Assembly (NCBI GenBank): GCA_016937015.1
Contig: JAFGWT010000106.1
Span: 1 to 60,779 of the forward strand
Direction of reading: 5' to 3'
DNA from: Deltaproteobacteria bacterium
Lineage (GTDB): Bacteria; Myxococcota_A; Polyangia; JAAYKL01
DNA: 60,779 nt
In this document: piece after piece, positions 37,079 through 45,595 of the stretch
Layout of the letters: each line of letters begins with the position of its first letter
How positions within the stretch are numbered: position 1 is the stretch's first letter
Position numbers and translations under genes: made by a program
Notes under the pieces: generated by a model
The model's input: the letters and a program-made list of their open reading frames with translations, nothing else
The model's database searches: none
Told to the model about the DNA's origin: nothing

Positions 37079-38170
37079 ATGACTGCAGCGCGATGTATTT
37101 TGTTGGTTGAAGACGATGAAACGATTCGCTCTTCTGCAGCGATGTATCTTGAAGACAACGAGTTTGAGGTACATAGCGCAGAGAACGGCCAACAGGCCAT
37201 AGACATGCTTGCAGAGATATTTCCGGATGTCCTCGTCACTGATATACGAATGCCAGTAATGGACGGATTTGAAGTCATTGAAAAACTTGGTGTGAGCCAT
37301 CCTGAACTTCCAATTATTGTAATGAGTGGCACTGGCGATCTCGCTGATGTTGTAAAAGCACTTCGATTCGGCGTATGGGATTTCATTCTCAAGCCAATCG
37401 CTGATATGAATATACTCCTTCACTCAATCAACAAAAGTATCGAAAAGGCAGCCCTTATCGAAGAAAACAAAAAGCATCGACGCAACCTCGAAATCGCCAA
37501 CGCGGAGCTGGAATCATTTAACTATTCAATCTCCCATGATTTGCGAAGTCCGTTGCATGCCATTGATGCATTCAGTGAAATGCTTGAAGAAGACTGCAGC
37601 GAAATCCTGCCATCCGAGAACCTCGATCATCTAAAGCGCATCCGCGCAGCGACCAGCAGAATGAATAGAATGATAGAAGACCTGCTCATGCTATCCAGGC
37701 TATCCAGACAGCCCCTGGAAAAGGTGACGGTAAACCTGTCATCAATAGCAGGGAGAATCTCCGATTCCCTGAGGATGGAATACCCCGCAAACAATACTTC
37801 AATTAATATACAGGATGACCTGTCGGTCTATGCGGATGCAGGATTAATGGAAAATGTCATGGAAAATCTGCTGGGTAATGCCTGGAAATACTCCAGCAAA
37901 AGCGAGAACGCCACAGTCGATGTCGGTCGCTGCCAAACAAAAAAAGGCGATGCAGTCTTCATCAGGGACAATGGTGCCGGCTTCAATATGAAGAATTACG
38001 ATAGACTGTTTGGCGTCTTCCAGCGTCTGCATCTCGAAAAGGAATTTAAAGGAACCGGCGTCGGACTTGCCACGGTCAAACGAATTATTCAGCGACACGG
38101 TGGAAACATCTGGGCGGATTCTGAAGTTGGCAAAGGAGCCACGTTCTACTTCACCTTGCCCGAAGAATAA
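37079..38170 (+). CDS. Receiver-histidine kinase hybrid
   Basis: A 363-residue cytoplasmic signalling protein. Residues 1-120 are a receiver domain (LLVEDDET acidic pocket, phosphorylated Asp in VLVTDIRMP, conserved Thr/Ser and the Lys in ILKPI). Then comes a helical linker, a HisKA domain with the phospho-His in YSISHDLRSPLHAI (near residue 156), and an HATPase domain with ENLLGNAWKYS, DNGAGF and GTGVGLATVKRI. There is no membrane segment, so the input probably comes by phosphotransfer to the receiver. GAGAGGA precedes the ATG. The last 20 bases overlap the convergent FliF/SctJ-like gene. Confidence 0.9.
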   Translation: MTAARCILLVEDDETIRSSAAMYLEDNEFEVHSAENGQQAIDMLAEIFPDVLVTDIRMPVMDGFEVIEKLGVSHPELPIIVMSGTGDLADVVKALRFGVWDFILKPIADMNILLHSINKSIEKAALIEENKKHRRNLEIANAELESFNYSISHDLRSPLHAIDAFSEMLEEDCSEILPSENLDHLKRIRAATSRMNRMIEDLLMLSRLSRQPLEKVTVNLSSIAGRISDSLRMEYPANNTSINIQDDLSVYADAGLMENVMENLLGNAWKYSSKSENATVDVGRCQTKKGDAVFIRDNGAGFNMKNYDRLFGVFQRLHLEKEFKGTGVGLATVKRIIQRHGGNIWADSEVGKGATFYFTLPEE

Positions 38171-38720
38171 TGCGTCTTACACCAGTGACGATTAACGCTA
38201 TCGCGCTGAGCATCACCAGCAAAATCAGAGCGACGATATACGGTTTCCACTTTGACAAAAATGTTTCCCCTGTTTTCGAAGCACATTTTGAGAGCATTGA
38301 TGTGGGCGATTTTGTTTTGTGCACAAAAACACCCACATTTGCCTTCTCGAGTCGAGATACCGCGCCAGCGATAATTGATCTCACTTCATCCTTCGATACT
38401 GAATCTGGATAATCTGAGAGGATAACCACCGATGCACTCGATGGACTGTATTGAGAGGCCAATCGCACTGTAGTCGGCAAAGATATGTGAACCTTTGCCG
38501 ATACGACATATGGCAACATCTCAATTGTATCCGTGAGGCTGGCAGCAAGTTCCCGCTCTCGTAGCGCCTGCTCTTCAGTCCAGGAAGGGAAAAACCGCCC
38601 AAAACTCCCCAAAGATTTTGTTTGAGCCTGAGTTTCCCCCAATGCAATACTGGAGAAAACGAAAATTCCAAAAGCGACTGAAGTAATTACAACAAAACAC
38701 CGTGGCATCATGCGCGACAA
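38151..38720 (-). CDS. Stand-alone FliF/SctJ-like ring-domain membrane protein
   Basis: A 189-residue protein with a signal-like N-terminal segment (1-28), a domain (about 50-140) resembling the ring-building motif of FliF/SctJ (YscJ) proteins, and a C-terminal membrane helix (about 160-182) ending in Arg residues. The marks are RERELAASLTDTIEMLPYV, SAKVHISLP, SSASVVILSDYP and VRSIIAGAVSRL. In flagella and type III secretion this domain builds the inner-membrane ring, but no other such genes are present here. It begins 12 bases after the pseudokinase gene and should be co-transcribed with it. Confidence 0.6.
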   Translation of the reverse strand: MSRMMPRCFVVITSVAFGIFVFSSIALGETQAQTKSLGSFGRFFPSWTEEQALRERELAASLTDTIEMLPYVVSAKVHISLPTTVRLASQYSPSSASVVILSDYPDSVSKDEVRSIIAGAVSRLEKANVGVFVHKTKSPTSMLSKCASKTGETFLSKWKPYIVALILLVMLSAIALIVTGVRRIILRAR

Positions 38721-38732
38721 GTCTGTGCCAAA

Positions 38733-40586
38733 TCAGTACAATTCAAAGTACCAGGAAGTTGCAGTTCTAGCCTGATTGGAAGTTGGGAATTTGATGGAAC
38801 GAACTTTTTGAGTAATGCAACTCTTCATTTTCCCGCTCCCCTGCGTCACAGAAACCCCCATGACTCGTCCGTCGCCAGCAACAGCAATATTCATATCGAC
38901 GCGTTTCACATGTTCTCCAGCAATACAGGGGATAAATTTACGAACATTGCGGCTCATGATTGCGTTGATATCCTCAGCTGTCAATTTTTTACCGCCGGAA
39001 CCGCTTAAATCGCCAAGTGAAACCCCCATATTCATGGCTTCCTCGTAGCTCATACCGTTCACAAACTCCCGCCCATCACCACCTCCTGCGCCGCCACCGC
39101 CGCCGCTGCGACGTTTGCCTTTGCCACGACGTTTACCACTGCCTTTAGATCCAGGGTTCATTGTTGAGCCCATTTTGAGTTGTATTTCGCCACTCTCCAG
39201 TGCATCTACCATCTCATCAGGCCCTAATTGCTTTTCCTTGCGCAAAGTTCGCGTCAGAAAGTATCCACCGACCACCAGACCGATCACGCCGAGAACAGAT
39301 GCAGCCATAACCAGTTTAAACAGCATCCCCCTACTCTCTGCCTTCTCTGTTTTCGCGAGTGCTTCCTGCTCGTCCTGCGCTTGCTTTTTTAGACGATATC
39401 GTTCCAGATAAACATCAAACTCCCCCCACGATCGCACGGGCTTTCGCTCACCTGTGTCCATATTGGTCAGACCGTGATTACCCAGCACCTCACCTAGCAA
39501 AATCATCTGAACAAGTTCACGATCATTAAACGGTCCGTGATCAAATTTGTCTTTCTGGACCATCCAACGCGCGGCATCATTAGAGCTCGCATTAGCCAAT
39601 ATCGCGCCCATATCGATGGTGGAAGCGCGATCGTCCTTCTTGTTTGCCATGGGAAGCGGGGGTAACCCCGGCGCATTCAGCATTCCCGAACCGCCTGTCA
39701 CTGAACTTTCATCCTCACCCAAATCCAACTCCACATCGATTGTTATTCCCAGATCATCATCCACTGCGCCCGGAGGTACAATCGACGTCTTTTCAGTTGA
39801 TGCCAGCTGTTTAATTGCCTGTTTGACTTCGGAGGCATTTTTATATCGCTGTTTTGGATCAGCAGACATACACCGGGCAACAATATTGTCCACCTCAGCT
39901 GAAAAACCGAGCTTACTGGGTGCTATCAGCGGCCGCTGTGGAGTTCGCCCTGTAATCAGGCTGTAGAATAACGCACCTAAAGAGAAAATGTCAGATCGGT
40001 AAGACGCTGAGCGCGCTTCTTTTAATGCTTCAGGGGACCAGTATGCGGCTTCTACCTTTTGTCGCCCTGGATAATCCTTCAAATTGATGCGTAAAGTGGA
40101 CAACGCCCAGTCGTGCACTTTCACGCGCCCTGCGTTGTTCACCATAATGGCACGGGGATTCAGTGCGCCGTGATAACATCCATTCTCATGCGCATAGGAA
40201 AGGGCGTTACAAACATGGCCTATGATATTGTAAGCCCCTTTAAACGAAAATCGCTTTTCTGACTCAGTCCGCTTTTTCAACAGTGTCTGCAGATTTTGTC
40301 CATCAACCCATTCGGTTGATATAAATACGTAATCATCCTTAATCCCCATTCCGAATGTTGCGCGAATATTTCGGTGAATTAGCGCGGACGACTGCTGCAT
40401 TCGAGCTTTGATATGCTCCAGCCCAGACTCGCCAAGAAGATGAACGGAAATAACGCGCACAGCCACCTGCTTTTTGGTTTTGCTGTCCAACGCCTTATAA
40501 ACCTGGCCCATATCCCCTTGATTTTCCAGACTCTCTATCACAAATCTTTCGCCCAGCACGGTGCCCTTTGAAATATTCTGTTGCAT
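38733..40586 (-). CDS. Pseudokinase with GYF and AgmX/PglI-type C-terminal domain
   Basis: A 617-residue membrane protein. Residues 8-265 have the Ser/Thr kinase fold, but the ATP-binding Lys is Arg44 (VAVRVI), the HRD motif is HGA (Ala141 for Asp) and the catalytic-loop Asn is Ala146, so it should be inactive. The DFG position reads DWA. An acidic linker leads to a GYF-2-like domain (341-398, WMVQKDKFDHGPF). A membrane helix (424-446) and a basic, Gly-rich stretch follow. The C-terminus (about 535-617, with NVRKFIPC and IAVAGDGRVMGVSV) resembles the AgmX/PglI domain of Myxococcota motility proteins. It heads an operon with the FliF/SctJ-like gene. Confidence 0.75.
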   Translation of the reverse strand: MQQNISKGTVLGERFVIESLENQGDMGQVYKALDSKTKKQVAVRVISVHLLGESGLEHIKARMQQSSALIHRNIRATFGMGIKDDYVFISTEWVDGQNLQTLLKKRTESEKRFSFKGAYNIIGHVCNALSYAHENGCYHGALNPRAIMVNNAGRVKVHDWALSTLRINLKDYPGRQKVEAAYWSPEALKEARSASYRSDIFSLGALFYSLITGRTPQRPLIAPSKLGFSAEVDNIVARCMSADPKQRYKNASEVKQAIKQLASTEKTSIVPPGAVDDDLGITIDVELDLGEDESSVTGGSGMLNAPGLPPLPMANKKDDRASTIDMGAILANASSNDAARWMVQKDKFDHGPFNDRELVQMILLGEVLGNHGLTNMDTGERKPVRSWGEFDVYLERYRLKKQAQDEQEALAKTEKAESRGMLFKLVMAASVLGVIGLVVGGYFLTRTLRKEKQLGPDEMVDALESGEIQLKMGSTMNPGSKGSGKRRGKGKRRSGGGGGAGGGDGREFVNGMSYEEAMNMGVSLGDLSGSGGKKLTAEDINAIMSRNVRKFIPCIAGEHVKRVDMNIAVAGDGRVMGVSVTQGSGKMKSCITQKVRSIKFPTSNQARTATSWYFELY

Positions 40587-40681
40587 AATTAACTCACTTC
40601 GTATGCCTTAATAGTGTATCAAAACTTCTCAATTATTAGCCGAGTAGCCGCCAAATGGCAACCAAATGAGATGACAGTATA

Positions 40682-40695
40682 TGATAACGTTATCA
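40682..40695. promoter_or_regulatory. Perfect 14-base palindrome between divergent genes
   Basis: TGATAACGTTATCA is a perfect inverted repeat 96 bases upstream of the pseudokinase start and about 190 bases upstream of the SRPBCC gene. The rest of this 300-base gap is A/T-rich and shows no gene. It could be a repressor site; nothing else supports this. Confidence 0.35.
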
Positions 40696-40886
40696 AATAA
40701 TTGAAGATTTTTTCACTACACATCACTTTTTCCCATCTGCCTGAATATGGAACGGATATTGCTTAAAAAACTGTACAGAAGAAGTGAATTTAAAAAGGTT
40801 TTTTTCACTTTCTTAGAAATTTTTCAGGGAGAGTAAAGTCTACTCCAACAAGGGATGCGAAGATAAATATCCAGGAGCTACAAAAA

Positions 40887-41537
40887 ATGAAATACGTCCA
40901 ATCAAAAAAAATATTTTCAATATTATTCATTCTTACTGCCTTTTCCCTGGTAAGCCTGAATGCGGCAGCTGTTGATTTTACGACAGCGGAAAAAGAAAAG
41001 CTCAAGGCAGGAAAAACCATTAAGAAACGTCTGGCTACTTCAGGCCAAAAAGGATTTTTTGGTGGTTCCGGATACACGTTGATTGATGCACCGGCTGACG
41101 TGGTATGGCAGGCAATCAAAGATTGGGGCGCTTACGACAAAATGTTCTCTGCCACATCCAGTGTGAAGGAAGTTGCACAAAAGGGAAACACATCACTTAT
41201 ACATTATGAAATGGGCTACAAAATGATTAGCCTCGAGTACTACATGGAAGCTAAATTCGACAAAGCCAATTACACAATGACTTTCACTCTGGTTGAGAGT
41301 AAACCTCACGACATCGATATGGCCAAAGGGTACTGGAAACTTTTCCCGCAGCCAGGAAATCGCACCTTGGTTGCCTATGTTGTTTCCGCAAAAGTGCCCA
41401 TGGGCGTGGTCAACCTTCTTAACGACGATATGAACCAAATGGTGGAACGAAATCTGATTGGTGCACCTAATGATGTAAAAAAATGGCTGGCGTCTGCTGC
41501 TGGCAGAAAATACTTCACCAGGACGGCAAGAAAGTAG
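40887..41537 (+). CDS. Secreted SRPBCC/START-like protein
   Basis: A 216-residue exported protein with a signal peptide (cleavage near the LNAAA site, residue 28). The mature part reads as an SRPBCC/polyketide-cyclase-like fold, which forms a pocket for hydrophobic ligands: TLIDAPADVVWQAIKDWGAYDKMF near residue 65, a GYWKLFPQPGNRTLVAYVVSA strand block, and a long C-terminal helix (NLLNDDMNQMVERNL). The ligand is unknown. AGGAGC precedes the ATG. A strong terminator follows. Confidence 0.75.
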   Translation: MKYVQSKKIFSILFILTAFSLVSLNAAAVDFTTAEKEKLKAGKTIKKRLATSGQKGFFGGSGYTLIDAPADVVWQAIKDWGAYDKMFSATSSVKEVAQKGNTSLIHYEMGYKMISLEYYMEAKFDKANYTMTFTLVESKPHDIDMAKGYWKLFPQPGNRTLVAYVVSAKVPMGVVNLLNDDMNQMVERNLIGAPNDVKKWLASAAGRKYFTRTARK

Positions 41538-41575
41538 CTCTTCCTGACGTTCCTTTTCGCATCTCCCTTGCTTTA

Positions 41576-41607
41576 GGCGGGCTCAGAAATGGGCCCGCCA
41601 TTTTTTT
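41576..41607. terminator. Rho-independent terminator between convergent genes
   Basis: A perfect seven-base GC-rich stem (GGCGGGC / GCCCGCC) with a ten-base loop followed by seven T. It is placed for the SRPBCC gene. The nitrilase gene ends 20 bases further on the other strand, so it may serve both. Confidence 0.9.
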
Positions 41608-41626
41608 GTCTCAGTATTTTTTCAAA

Positions 41627-42391
41627 TCACCTTATATCCCGCAAAAAAGGATACTGTGTTCTAAGCTGGTGCACTTCATCGGTAGAAACGCAGGCGGACA
41701 CCAATCCTTCGGAGTGATAGAGTGAATCCACGACCTCACCTGACGGCAAAATTATTGCCGTACCGCCTTTAAACTCAAGACCGTCGCCAGTCCCCACACG
41801 GTTGATTCCAACAACATATGCCTGGTTTTCCACCGCGCGGGCCCGCAACAGAATATCCCAATGAGCCTGCCTTGAACCAGGCCATGACGCAGGAATGATG
41901 AACGCATCCACGTTAGACGCAGCCGGTCGAAAAAGCTCAGGAAAACGAATATCGTAGCAGATACCAATTGCGATACGAACGCCTTCCAGCGTAAATGGCG
42001 CCATGCCGTTGCCGGCAACAAAGTGATGGTCTTCATGCATCAGTGAAAACATATAGGTCTTTCTATATTCGTAAATCACGGCACCTGTGCGATCGACCAC
42101 CATGGCCACATTGGCAAAATCATTTCCCGACAACCGTCTTGCGTAACCTGCGATAATATTTATGTTATTATTTTTTGCACAATCGCAGATACACAAACGG
42201 GTACTCTCAGACTGCGCCGCGACCAGTTCGGTGTTCATCGAAAACCCGGTGGAAAACATCTCGGGTGTGATTAATACATCGGCGCCATGGTTGACGGCGG
42301 TGCGCGAAGCTGCTACCAGCCGCTGACAGTTCGCGTCGGGATCCTCAAATTCAATATCCATCTGAAACGCAGCTATTTTCAGTTGGGTCAT
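41627..42391 (-). CDS. Carbon-nitrogen hydrolase (nitrilase superfamily)
   Basis: A 254-residue amidase of the nitrilase superfamily. The catalytic triad is visible: Glu in LITPEMFSTGF, Lys in EYRKTYMF and Cys in GICYDIRFPELFR. The sequence is closest to omega-amidase/YafV-type branches, which hydrolyse small amides such as alpha-ketoglutaramate. It starts two bases after the RND gene stop and is the last gene of a three-gene operon. Confidence 0.9.
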   Translation of the reverse strand: MTQLKIAAFQMDIEFEDPDANCQRLVAASRTAVNHGADVLITPEMFSTGFSMNTELVAAQSESTRLCICDCAKNNNINIIAGYARRLSGNDFANVAMVVDRTGAVIYEYRKTYMFSLMHEDHHFVAGNGMAPFTLEGVRIAIGICYDIRFPELFRPAASNVDAFIIPASWPGSRQAHWDILLRARAVENQAYVVGINRVGTGDGLEFKGGTAIILPSGEVVDSLYHSEGLVSACVSTDEVHQLRTQYPFLRDIR

Positions 42392-42393
42392 TT

Positions 42394-45111
42394 TTATTGT
42401 CGCCTCCTGCGTTCAATAAGCATGAGCAACATTGGCACAACGGTCATGGCGGTAACCAATGCAGAAAAAATACCGGCCACCAGCAGTATCCCCAGACTTC
42501 TGACGCCCCAGTGATTTCCCGCCAGCAGGCTCCCAAAGCCAATCAGCGTGGTTAACCCTGACAGCAAAATTGCTTTGCCGGTAGTGTGCAGAGCCCCATT
42601 TATGGAACCGTCCTGTTTTACCCGGTGCGCCAAATGAACCCCATAATCCACTGCAGTCCCTATCAGGATTGGAATCCCCATCAGATTGGCGTAATTGAAC
42701 TGTAAGCCAATGGCATACATCAGCAATGCCGTCCATCCAGCCGATAAAACAACTGGCCCCAATGCGATTATTAAACTGGCGGGGTGTCTCAAATCGAGCA
42801 ATACCAAAATGATCACTGCGAGCGCAGATAAAACAACCGCCTGGATAAACCCATTTTGTATCATTTCTGTAAATGCACGATGAGTCACCGCATGTCCGGT
42901 CATGGATGGATCAACACTCAGTAGTTCATCCACATGCCTGTAAAAAAACGCTTTCTGGCCAATATCACCGGACGGATAGGCAATCACGGCATACAGTTTT
43001 CCATCTTCGCTGACGTATCGTCTGCGAATCGTCTCAGGCAAATCCGAGTCGGTTATCTGATTTGTCTCCAGACCATTTTCAACAACTCGTGACAGGCGTG
43101 CCAAAAGTCCCCAAATGTACGTCTCAAATGCTGCCGCCCGTGTATCGCTGCTTTTTAAGATTACCGCTTTTACCCGTTTCGTGGCATTGGCAAGCCTTTG
43201 CAACATTCCGGCCTCCGAACGCCGGGCGCGTTTGGCGTCAAATGCCAAATCAGAAAAAGTGAACTGCAGTTCTTCAAACGCAGAAGCCAACCGTGCGCCA
43301 GATCCTTTTATCATCGCGCCGCCAGCAGATTTTGAGGATATGTTCTGCAAATGTTGAGCAACGCGTTTCAATTCGTCCCGTCGCAGCGATGCAAGCGTGT
43401 TAAACGCAGATGCTTTTTGAGCCTGATCATTGGGAACAAACATCGCGGCGGATTCCACTCTCGACACGGTGGGTAACCTGCGCAGCTTTTCTGAAACAGC
43501 CGCGGCCTTTTTCAACGAATCGGTGGTGGTGATGGAAAACGTTGATGAAAACGCGGTGCGCCCATTCAGGATATGAATGCCGCGAACCGCATCCGATGAT
43601 GATGGCAGCATGCTTTCCACTGCGTAATTAAAACGCACTTTCGGCGCCACCACTATCCCGGCCGCGAAAAGCGCAATCCCCATTAGTACCACCACCGCAC
43701 GCGGCCGGGTAAATGCGTCAACGAATTTACCGGACGAGGGCCGACGAACAGCAACGACCCCAGGATGCCAGTGCAGCAACGCCGCTGGCAACAGGGAGAG
43801 ATTGGCAACTAAAATCAGTAAAATGCCAGCCCCTGAGATGACGCCCATCTCTGCGAATCCCTGGAATTCCGAAAATACAATTGCCAAAAATGCGAAGGCC
43901 GTGGTCATGCCTCCCGCAATCACACCTGGCCCTGCGCCAGTCAGCGCGGTGACCAATGCGGACTCTTTGGACTCACCAGCCAGCAACGCCTCGTGAAAAC
44001 GACCAACTATGTGAATGGTAAAAGCGACGCCGAGCCCAAACAGCACCGCCGCAAAGTATGCGGTAATCATGGTCAGGTGAGCGTAAACGAGCGCCGTAAA
44101 TCCGGCTGACCAAATCAATCCCGCGCCCAGTGGCAATACCAAAAACAAACTGATTCGCAGAGAACGAAAAGCCAACAGAAAAACCAGCAGCACGCCAACG
44201 CCAGCGATAATACCAGCCACCAGACAGTCTCTCGACACAAGCCGCAACTCATCCGTCGCCAGAGAAGGCATTCCGGTTACAATGACGTCGACGTGCATCT
44301 CGTCAGCGACCTGTGCTGCCGTCGCGCGAATAATATCGGTCAGCGGCGCGACAACTTCCATGGCTTGAGATGGGTTTGCAGGCTGAATGAACCCAACTGC
44401 AAGGTACGGCGCCTTTCCGTCATTCGCGGTAAAAAAGCCATCGTTATCTGTAGCCTGCGGGAAAGACAATTTCTTTGCGAGCGACTTTTCCCAATCTGTT
44501 ACTGGTTCGAGCTGTACCACATTCTCGTCCTCGAACCATGTTTCGGTGGCCTGCAGCAGCGCTTCGATGGCATCGATTGCAGTGGCCAAATCATTCTTCC
44601 GATTTGAATTGGATACATCAGGTTGATTTTTAATCCACTCAGCCCCCGCCACTATCAGATCATCGATGGAACTGCTCGCTTCAAGGACTTGCAAGTCGAG
44701 TTGCGGTGCATTCAAGGCGGCCACAAGCGTCTTCACCGAGGACATTGGCGCAAACTGGAGCGCATGATTTTCGAAAAACGTTGTGTCGGCCCGATAAAAC
44801 ACGTCTCGTACGTGACGCGGTTTCTGTTTTAGTCTGGCGGCAAGCCGAGTGATCGCTTCATTTGCTTTTTGCTGTGTATCAGCCTGCACTATTGCAACGG
44901 ATACCAGTGTCGTACCGAATATCCGGTTGACTTCATCCCGGCGCTCAAATGCCGGATTGTTTTTGCCCGCAAGCAGATTGCGGTCCGTTGAAACATGCAA
45001 CCTTGGCAAATACAACGACAGAATAATGGTGAGCAGCAGGGATAACCACAAAATCGCCCGGGAGTGCAGAATCGGCACCTGGGCAAAGTACCTCATTAAA
45101 CTTGTGATCAT
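42394..45111 (-). CDS. RND superfamily (MMPL/HpnN-like) transporter
   Basis: A 905-residue membrane protein with the RND plan: one N-terminal helix (about 18-35), a large periplasmic loop, five helices (about 290-470), then a second helix, second loop and five more helices (about 770-900). Conserved texts are FGLGVAFTIHIVGRFHE in the first half and LIGTAVDYGVHLAHRVK in the second, as in MMPL and HpnN lipid exporters. Periplasmic loops are long and helical. It likely moves lipids or hydrophobic molecules by proton motive force. It is the middle gene between the TerB-like and nitrilase genes. Confidence 0.9.
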   Translation of the reverse strand: MITSLMRYFAQVPILHSRAILWLSLLLTIILSLYLPRLHVSTDRNLLAGKNNPAFERRDEVNRIFGTTLVSVAIVQADTQQKANEAITRLAARLKQKPRHVRDVFYRADTTFFENHALQFAPMSSVKTLVAALNAPQLDLQVLEASSSIDDLIVAGAEWIKNQPDVSNSNRKNDLATAIDAIEALLQATETWFEDENVVQLEPVTDWEKSLAKKLSFPQATDNDGFFTANDGKAPYLAVGFIQPANPSQAMEVVAPLTDIIRATAAQVADEMHVDVIVTGMPSLATDELRLVSRDCLVAGIIAGVGVLLVFLLAFRSLRISLFLVLPLGAGLIWSAGFTALVYAHLTMITAYFAAVLFGLGVAFTIHIVGRFHEALLAGESKESALVTALTGAGPGVIAGGMTTAFAFLAIVFSEFQGFAEMGVISGAGILLILVANLSLLPAALLHWHPGVVAVRRPSSGKFVDAFTRPRAVVVLMGIALFAAGIVVAPKVRFNYAVESMLPSSSDAVRGIHILNGRTAFSSTFSITTTDSLKKAAAVSEKLRRLPTVSRVESAAMFVPNDQAQKASAFNTLASLRRDELKRVAQHLQNISSKSAGGAMIKGSGARLASAFEELQFTFSDLAFDAKRARRSEAGMLQRLANATKRVKAVILKSSDTRAAAFETYIWGLLARLSRVVENGLETNQITDSDLPETIRRRYVSEDGKLYAVIAYPSGDIGQKAFFYRHVDELLSVDPSMTGHAVTHRAFTEMIQNGFIQAVVLSALAVIILVLLDLRHPASLIIALGPVVLSAGWTALLMYAIGLQFNYANLMGIPILIGTAVDYGVHLAHRVKQDGSINGALHTTGKAILLSGLTTLIGFGSLLAGNHWGVRSLGILLVAGIFSALVTAMTVVPMLLMLIERRRRQ

Positions 45112-45120
45112 TGATAAGTA

Positions 45121-45513
45121 CTACGACGCCAGTTCTGAAAGCAGTGATTTCGAGAACGCAGTGGCGGATTCAAGAATCGGCTGCGCTTCATCACGCGACA
45201 ATCCAATCCGATCTATAAATGTATAAAGCAATTCAATCTCATCGGCTGTTTGCTCGCCGTCAACGAAAGTAAGAAGCACAGCGTATTGCAACACCAGGTC
45301 AATGTCAGTTCGTGACAAATGTGAAATATCGACTTCATCCAATGTCCGTCGTTGACTTGCCCAATCCATCATTTCCGTCGTCTCATCATCCGACGCCTGA
45401 AACGCCTCCGTCAACGCCAGAACAATTTCGCGCTCGCTCTCGTCCACACGACCATCCGCCCAGGCCAACGCCACCAGAAGTTGTAAAATACTCTTTTTCT
45501 CATCAGTCAACAT
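45121..45513 (-). CDS. TerB-like protein
   Basis: A 130-residue, acidic, all-helical protein of the TerB/DjlA N-terminal type: LLVALAWADGRVDESEREIV and the paired late AVLLTFVDGEQTADEIELL repeat the A-x-x-D-G-x-(V/Q)-x-x-x-E theme, which binds metal in TerB. The function of the stand-alone group is unsettled. The ATG at 45513 follows GGAGGA. The RND gene begins nine bases after its stop, so it heads this operon. Confidence 0.8.
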   Translation of the reverse strand: MLTDEKKSILQLLVALAWADGRVDESEREIVLALTEAFQASDDETTEMMDWASQRRTLDEVDISHLSRTDIDLVLQYAVLLTFVDGEQTADEIELLYTFIDRIGLSRDEAQPILESATAFSKSLLSELAS

Positions 45514-45595
45514 ACTGTCCTCCGTTAGGCACACGTTAGCAGGGAGAAGGAAAACTTGTCAATGTGACCGGGACAAAAAGCATGCTGAGGCAAAA

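Noticed and set aside
38151-38170. 20-base overlap of convergent genes as a frameshift signal
   Set aside because: Both proteins end naturally; short convergent overlaps are common.
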